Below are positions 58,171 to 64,000 of a stretch of DNA of 64,000 nucleotides, piece by piece. Below the pieces are notes generated by a model. That model was not told the origin of the DNA. It searched no databases and was given only the letters and a program-made list of their open reading frames with translations. Source of the stretch: Phorcus lineatus (taxonomy: Eukaryota > Mollusca > Gastropoda > Trochida > Trochidae); contig OV121088.1 in assembly GCA_921293015.1 (NCBI GenBank), positions 18,265,645-18,329,644 on the forward strand, in the 5' to 3' direction. Position numbers and translations under genes: made by a program. Position 1 is the stretch's first letter. Each line of letters starts with the position of its first letter.

Positions 58171-60561
58171 TACGTGAGATGATTGAGAGGAGGACCTCTA
58201 GCAAGAATTTGGTATGGATGGGGTGCACCACACAGAAGGTTCGTTCATTATTCTAGCAGTTATATTTTTTTAAACAAATGACACCTAGATATGCATGTAC
58301 ATACACGCTGATATCAATTCAATACGAGCAGGAAGCATGATGAACAAACCTCAGTATACGTTGTATAGATTAGTAGTTGTGAATAGTACCAAAGGCCATA
58401 AAACAAAAGAAAGTGTTTTATCAATCAAATAAGAAAGAATTCATAACCGTTAAAATGTGAGTATGTTTTGGGATGTTAAATACCCTGCATCGTTATAAAA
58501 CATTGTATTTGGCAAGCCTTGAAATGAAAATGATATTAATGTTTCTCTGACAGATTTGAACTCGAATAATTTTGCCTTCGCTTGCTGTCGTGCGAATCTT
58601 TCTCATTTGGAGACCTTAAAGAGATGCAAATGGCAGCTTGTGTACAGCCTGACCTAGATTAAACATGTCTCATCGGTTTAAAGTGTTTAGGTCAATATCA
58701 ATATCAAATCATCAATATCATTATATGCTGACTTGATCTTGCGTCGTAGTACTTTTCTATAAATGCATCGGTTTTTGACCTCTGATATTTTGATCTGTAT
58801 CCGCATGTGGCCCTAACGGATAACGAAAATACCGTTTAATTTTATTTTGCTGAGAATAATGTGTGAATTTAAATTGGTATATCTTCAAATGCTCATCAGA
58901 CTTCGTAATCTTCACTTAAGGCATGGAATATTTAGATAAGTGCTTGAATAACAACAACATGAATAGGGATATCAAAATATCCCTGCGTCTGTGTTTCTGT
59001 TTCATTAGAACACCTTAAAATCAATGAATACCTTTTGATCTTTACAAGCAACGACGTAAGACAGTTGTGCATTTGCATATGCAGACGCCATATGTTCTCC
59101 ACCTAGATGAAGAAGATAGATAAAATCGAGTGTTCTGCAAAGAATTCATTTATACATCGGCAAAGTAAACGTGAACACAGATTATGCAAATTATTTTAAA
59201 TTATTTTTATATTTGTGTATGACTCTAAGACAGTTGCTGATATAGACCCTTTTTCGCGGGAAAACTCACGCGACGGCAACTTCATGAATATTTAGTGGCG
59301 GCAGAAAGTCCGGAAGCTCCATAGCGTGCCTCCACTCGCCTCAACATTTATAGCGCGTAGTTTTCAAATGTTATGAAGTAATACCACCTTATACATAGCA
59401 TTTTTAGCGAGATTTGGGCGTAAATATTTTTTATTTAAATGAATATTTCACCAAACCTATCTATAAATTATTATTTGACGGGATGTAGATCGTCACTTGA
59501 CGGCGCCTTTGTAGCTTGTGTACAAACATTGAAATACCGAAAGATATTAAATTCACAGACACATTCTTGTGAAAGAATATTTAATTCGTATTTTGACAAA
59601 AAATCAAACATCTGACATAAATATGATTAAATAAGACTCAGGTCAGTCTAGTGAAAGGCCTATGATTTGCTGACACGGGTTTCTTATGTCCACAAGACTT
59701 TTTAATAATTAATATTCAAAAGAATAAGAAACAAAGATAATGATAACCCCAATCGTACATCAATACGATGAAATATTTCAGAATGAGTAACACAAACAAG
59801 GAAGTGTTTTTTTCTAGAATTTTTAGCAATGGAATTTTGCTTTTTTTTTCACCAAAAGAAACATTTAAATACAACCATTTACCACTTAAGTAACAAAATT
59901 TCAATATATTTAGAGTATTTCGCCAGAAAATAAAAAAGAGTCTGGAGTTGAGTCAAGAATGATGATAGTCCCCTTCTCCTTATCCCTTCTCGTGTGAAAT
60001 GTATGTTTAAATATTGAATTAATTTTTATCCCTGCTGGTAGATAGTCTGTTTTTGTATTTGCATTTATTCTTGTTTAATAATAATAAGATGGTTAATGGT
60101 TATTGTGCTAACTACAGGTTTGAAAGTTTAAAATATATTTTCCTTTTTAAAAAAAATATGTAACCACAGGAATGAGTTGAAATTTGAACAATTCTCAACA
60201 TCAAGTAGCTTTTAATGTAAATGGGCTACAGCTTTACCTATTCTTATTCATAAATTCATAAAAGAAATTATTTGGGAAATAATTGATGAACAGTTATTAT
60301 TACACTGAATACATCATTTACGTTTATTGGTAAAAATTAGAATTATATACCAGGCAAAACGTTAAGGATATTTGTAACTTTTTTCCATTATGAACTCGAC
60401 CTTTGGTCGACAGTCCTCAGTTAAAATTGTTTCTGATTTAATTGGTATGAGGGATTATAGTCCACCGTTGTTTACTTGTATCAGAAGTTGATAAGACAGA
60501 GGATTAGTATAAAATGTTCGCCAGTCGCCAGTCTACTCGCCGCCTAGCTGCTGAGCTGTAG
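58171..60561. other. Unassigned AT-rich sequence
   Basis: No gene or clear repeat recognised. Confidence 0.4.
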
Positions 60562-60801
60562 CTAAATAACCTCTTCCCCCAGTAGCCTTCTTACAATAAA
60601 TCCATCACGTTTTGTCAGTGCATCCACATAAACAAGATGTATATGAGACGTTACTTCTTGATAAAATAGACCTTCATTGTCCTTACAGACCACTAAAACC
60701 AGACCGTGCTTTAAAGTTGTTACGTTACTTTGATCCATTTCTAGTTCCTGCAGACTAACGAGCGTATACGACATTTTAAAAATATTCACGGTGTGTTTCA
60801 T
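60562..60801 (-). CDS. Possible small coding region, unknown
   Basis: A 79-codon minus-strand frame from an ATG at 60801 to a TAG at 60562. The composition is unlike random AT-rich translation: MSYTLVSLQELEMDQSNVTT, then LKHGLVLVVCKDNEGLFYQE and YVDALTKRDGFIVRRLLGEE, with balanced acidic and basic residues and an aliphatic strand-like LVLVV. I recognise no family. It could be a small gene, one exon, or a fragment of a mobile-element gene. No splice signals are compelling. Confidence 0.28.
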   Translation of the reverse strand: MKHTVNIFKMSYTLVSLQELEMDQSNVTTLKHGLVLVVCKDNEGLFYQEVTSHIHLVYVDALTKRDGFIVRRLLGEEVI

Positions 60802-62077
60802 GGCATATACCGTGTTGTTTTATTGAAACCCTAAATACTTTGCTACTTATCTCAAAGGGAGTTGGAACTATTTGTTCTCAGGGTAATGGATTGAAAGAAA
60901 AATGGGAAATGGAAACTTTTAAACAAATTACTGAACATATTAAACGTTTGATCACAGGAAATTCACTATAGAAATGCATTATAACCGGAAATGGTGGTCA
61001 GAAACCTAAACCTTTGCAACATCAAAGGGTATTGTCTATTAAATGGCTACTAGGTGCGTTAATGTCTTATCATTAGAGATGGTTTGCGATAACCAGGATT
61101 TTGTTTCAAGACAGTCTTTGAGTAAGTTTTTATTTTAAAAGACTCAGGCAAGATTATTTTCAAAATGTATGCACTGTTGTATAAAAAAAACCCAGATGAA
61201 CTATTGTATCATTTATCACACAATCATTATGATGAACTGTGATCACCTGCTCCAAAACAAAATTACATTAAAGGTGTTTATCAAATCTTTTATTAAAACA
61301 GTAATAAAGTAAATGCCTTTGTCAACGGACTTTATTTTATACCAAGTTAGTCCAAAGAGACAATAAATATCCCAGAATTCGTTTGCACAATTAAAAAAAC
61401 TTACATATTGAGATTACATATGTTACACAAGACTATCACTGAACATGTAAGGAGACAATTTTCTTTTGATATAGAAAACAAATATATACACTAAACATAT
61501 ACCATAATGACAAAAACGTCACTTTACATACAAAAATATATCAAAGTAAAGTGCAATCACCAATGTTTTAAACAAAAAACGGTTTGCTTATTTCTAAAGT
61601 TTGTTTTCTTTTATCAAGTTCTTAATCATTCTTGACATTTTTCTACACACCATCTGATTGACAGTGGAAGTGTTTCAACAAAACACGACCAAAATTGATT
61701 TTGCAACGACATGGTTTATTTCAAAGCGAGACAGAAAGACATGTTCAGAGACAGATATTACAAGCAGATAGACTCGGCTACATCCCCGCAAGGTGGCACA
61801 AGTGTGAAATTATATTGAACAATAGTTCACCAGTCTCTATCACTGTCTAATCTTAACCTTTCTGCCAAACCGTTAAAATTCGTGTTTCGAGTGCAGCGCC
61901 CTCTTCAGCGAAAAGCTGCAATTCTCATATGATTTCTCATTGGACTATCGCCATCCGTGGCAGCAGCTTCTGGGTCGCTTCACAAAGCAACTTAACACTA
62001 AGGCTAAGGTTACATGTTAAATTTACTTTTTTAAGTTATATAGAACCACTCAGGTACCGGTGATTGGTTTCACAAAG
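60802..62077. other. Unassigned AT-rich sequence
   Basis: No gene or clear repeat recognised. Confidence 0.4.
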
Positions 62078-62113
62078 CGCAGTGTAACACGCAGTGTAAC
62101 ACGCAGTATAACA
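62078..62113 (+). repeat. 12-bp tandem repeat, three copies
   Basis: CGCAGTGTAACA twice, then CGCAGTATAACA. Confidence 0.9.
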
Positions 62114-62153
62114 CGCGTTCACACTAAATGCGACCATTTGATTAGGTTTATAG

Positions 62154-62189
62154 ATTAAGTTAAGATTTTCTATTAAGTTAAGATTTTCT
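62154..62189 (+). repeat. 18-bp tandem duplication
   Basis: ATTAAGTTAAGATTTTCT occurs twice in direct succession. Confidence 0.9.
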
Positions 62190-62214
62190 AAAATGCCACT
62201 CAAAGAAGCTAAGG

Positions 62215-62530
62215 TTTTCTACACCGTGTAAATACAACACAAAACATCGCCAAAATTACACGGACCTAATCGAGTAGCACTGCAGTTCACTTCCATTACA
62301 TTCCAACATTCCGTCCGTCCGTAAACTTTCAATATTTCATCTTCTTCTTCTGAAGCAAAGAGTGTAGAAAGGTTAAGAACTGTGTGTACAGATTCCTTAG
62401 ATAATGGGGATTCTAATTCATATGGCGGTGACCCTGTGGCACCTAATAAGGGCCACATGGACCACACCCGTAAAACCTATTTTCATCTTCTTCTCAAGAA
62501 GCAAGCGGCCTAGAAAGCTGAATTTTTTAA
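62215..62530 (-). repeat. Dispersed repeat shared with 26640-26810
   Basis: On the minus strand: GGCCGCTTGCTTCTTGAGAA, GTGTGGTCCATGTGGCCCTT, ATTAGGTGCCACAGGGTCAC, ATTAGAATCCCCATTATCT, then a second TTTGCTTCAGAAGAAGAAGA unit. Word order matches 26640-26810. The 82-codon frame at 62219-62467 lies in this repeat and is not called as a gene. Confidence 0.5.
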
Positions 62531-63034
62531 AAATCCTTACTTGATGGGGAGTCTAATTGACCCCGATTGCAGACAACAGAGACCACGCCTAAAACCTTAT
62601 TTAAGGATTCAGCAATTTTGCAGAATCCTTATTGTTATTGGCGTGTTTTATTATTTTTTCCCACCGATTTTGTGGACACGATTTAGCCCAAACCGCTAAA
62701 GCTACAACAGCCAAACTTCGCAGTCTGGTAGAACTTCATGAGAAGGGGTTCTATTAAGGGTTCATTACCGCGAAGGCAACATTTGTGATGTGGTTTAAAC
62801 GTATTTATTTTCATGAAATTTTACATGAAATTGGATTGGTCAACAAGCTAAGACAAGCTTATTTAAAGACCGCTCCATTGAACATACATATATACAAAAG
62901 ACATCATCATGACAAACTGAAGTACATGAATAAAGCAATGAACTTATCTGAATCATGGAGATGTAATCAAATATGATGGTTAAATACATTAATGATACAC
63001 ACAGTCAATATCGGAGGTAACAGCATGTTTTGGT
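62531..63034. other. Unassigned AT-rich sequence, partly LINE i 3' region
   Basis: The part near 63034 should be the 3' untranslated region of LINE i. I could not locate its end or a tail repeat. Confidence 0.35.
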
Positions 63035-64000
63035 TTATGAAAATCGGTTGGTTTCAATGATAAATTGATGTACTGACTTAATAATTTCAGATTGATTTGA
63101 CAGGTTCGAGGTAGGATTGCCGTATAAGATTGTGTCAAGTGAATGGCCACTTGTATAAAACAACTTACTTGATCTTACGGACTCAAAAAGAGAGCATACC
63201 AAGAAGTAGTGACGTGCATCTTCTATGGCTTGGCCACAAGAACATTCTGCTTTATCGGATATATGTCTGTTAAATTTGTCAGCGTTAAGATCGCTACATC
63301 CCAACCGTAGTCTACAATGTAGGATTTGACATCGCCTTGTGCCTATATTTTGGTCAAAATATATTTTTCTTCTTTTACGAGTCAATGCCTTTTTGAAATC
63401 ATTTAAGTCGGTGAGTAATTTGATATCTTGTGGTAAAGCATTCCATAGTTTAACTGTATCGGGTAGGAATGAATTGCCATATAGAGCCGTGCGACAGGCT
63501 ACAGTTTCTAAACTTGATGCATTTCTTAATGAATAGTTGCTTGCATGAGAGACAAGAGAAGGGACAAGTTCGTTTAAGTATTCTGGTAATCTGTTATGAT
63601 ACATTTTGTAAAACATAACGAGCTTACCTATCCTTCGTCTTTCATAAAGAGAAACATGAGATGTTTCACTGTAAATTTTTTCATGGCTTGTACCGCGGAC
63701 GGCACCGCATATTGTTCGAAGTGCGTCTAGATGCAAGTTCTCTAATAAGGTTGCTTGAGATTTAGTACAGTTGTCATATATATGGCTACAGTAGTCAAAT
63801 ATGGGAAGAATAAAGGAAGAATACATGTGATTTAGGGTTTTCCTAGTGAGTCTATATTTAAAGCTTCTTAAACAGTTGATCATGGGGCTGATCTTTTTGA
63901 CAAGATCGTTTATATGAACATCCCATAGGCAATCATTTTGAAGGGTTACACCCAAGTGTTTATGACTTGTGGTTTCTTCAATTCCAATATCGTTGAAAAA
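63035..64000 (-). CDS. LINE i ORF2 C-terminus, open to the window edge
   Basis: Minus strand. The frame is open from the window edge (FNDIGIEETTSHKHLGVTLQ) to a stop at 63035, about 321 codons with no lesion. The block HLGVTLQNDCLWDVHI is the standard sequence just after the RT palm in CR1/L2/Jockey-like LINEs. Then come FILPIFDYCSHIYDN, a Y-S-L-R-N-A block, SFLPDTVKLWNALPQDIKLL and CQILHCRLRLGCSDLN. A knuckle follows (ECSCGQAIEDARHYFLVC). It belongs to the same broad group as LINE d. RT catalytic motifs would lie beyond 64000. The unbroken frame suggests a relatively young copy, but only the C-terminal part is visible. Confidence 0.88.
   Translation of the reverse strand, partial: FFNDIGIEETTSHKHLGVTLQNDCLWDVHINDLVKKISPMINCLRSFKYRLTRKTLNHMYSSFILPIFDYCSHIYDNCTKSQATLLENLHLDALRTICGAVRGTSHEKIYSETSHVSLYERRRIGKLVMFYKMYHNRLPEYLNELVPSLVSHASNYSLRNASSLETVACRTALYGNSFLPDTVKLWNALPQDIKLLTDLNDFKKALTRKRRKIYFDQNIGTRRCQILHCRLRLGCSDLNADKFNRHISDKAECSCGQAIEDARHYFLVCSLFESVRSSKLFYTSGHSLDTILYGNPTSNLSNQSEIIKSVHQFIIETNRFS

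Noticed and set aside
62219..62467. 82-codon minus frame
   Set aside because: Lies inside the dispersed repeat shared with 26640-26810.

Overview
This is an AT-rich, gene-poor stretch of an animal nuclear genome. I see no prokaryotic gene organisation, rRNA, convincing functional tRNA or multi-exon host gene that I can name. Recognisable content is almost entirely transposable elements: many non-LTR retrotransposons (LINEs) with a C-terminal CCHC knuckle after the reverse transcriptase (RT), Tc1/mariner relics, a probable piggyBac relic, several fold-back/MITE-like elements, minisatellites and dispersed repeats. The mixture, and a dispersed repeat containing the words GGTCAC and AGAATCCCC, resembles what I know of marine lophotrochozoan invertebrates (bivalve or other mollusc). 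That assignment is inference only.

Layout. 0-4 kb: two dead Tc1-like transposases and a 5'-truncated LINE (a). 5.2-7.9 kb: a 2.75-kb fold-back element with ~575-bp arms, TATGG termini and a perfect 6-bp target duplication. 9.7-10.3 kb: a possible signal-peptide exon and a second possible exon, minus strand. 11-12.2 kb: another fold-back element. 12-25 kb: mostly unassigned AT-rich sequence with small hairpin elements and a Tc1 fragment. 25.3-26.4 kb: a ~195-bp-period tandem repeat, a cluster of TGACGTCA words and a hairpin element. 29.3-31.9 kb: a LINE relic (b) split by a complete Tc1-like element. 32.3-36.5 kb: a nest of palindromic elements built from GAAATTTC units, inserted into or abutting two LINE fragments (c, d), with a 20-bp insertion or excision scar of the same family inside LINE d. 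39-40.2 kb: LINE e. 42.5-47.3 kb: minisatellite arrays interrupted by an inverted-repeat-bounded insertion that contains LINE f, whose 973-codon frame is unbroken. 47.46-52.29 kb: a near full-length LINE (g). 55.3-56.8 kb: probable piggyBac relic. 57.9 kb: LINE h scrap. 62.2-62.5 kb: dispersed repeat. 63.0-64.0 kb: LINE i, running off the window.

How they work. LINEs of this type copy themselves by target-primed reverse transcription using an APE-like endonuclease and an RT. LINE g appears to place an N-terminal 2A-like motif, a coiled coil, an L1-ORF1-like RNA-binding region, endonuclease, RT and zinc knuckle in one coding unit, now broken by a one-base shift and several later lesions. Several LINEs end in an AATAAA-type word followed by a short 4-7 bp tandem repeat instead of poly(A), and three share a GGGYC/GGCC stem just before it. 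The best candidates for something undescribed are the LINE g architecture with its variant 2A motif, and the TAYGG-ended fold-back elements, which may share 6-bp target duplications.
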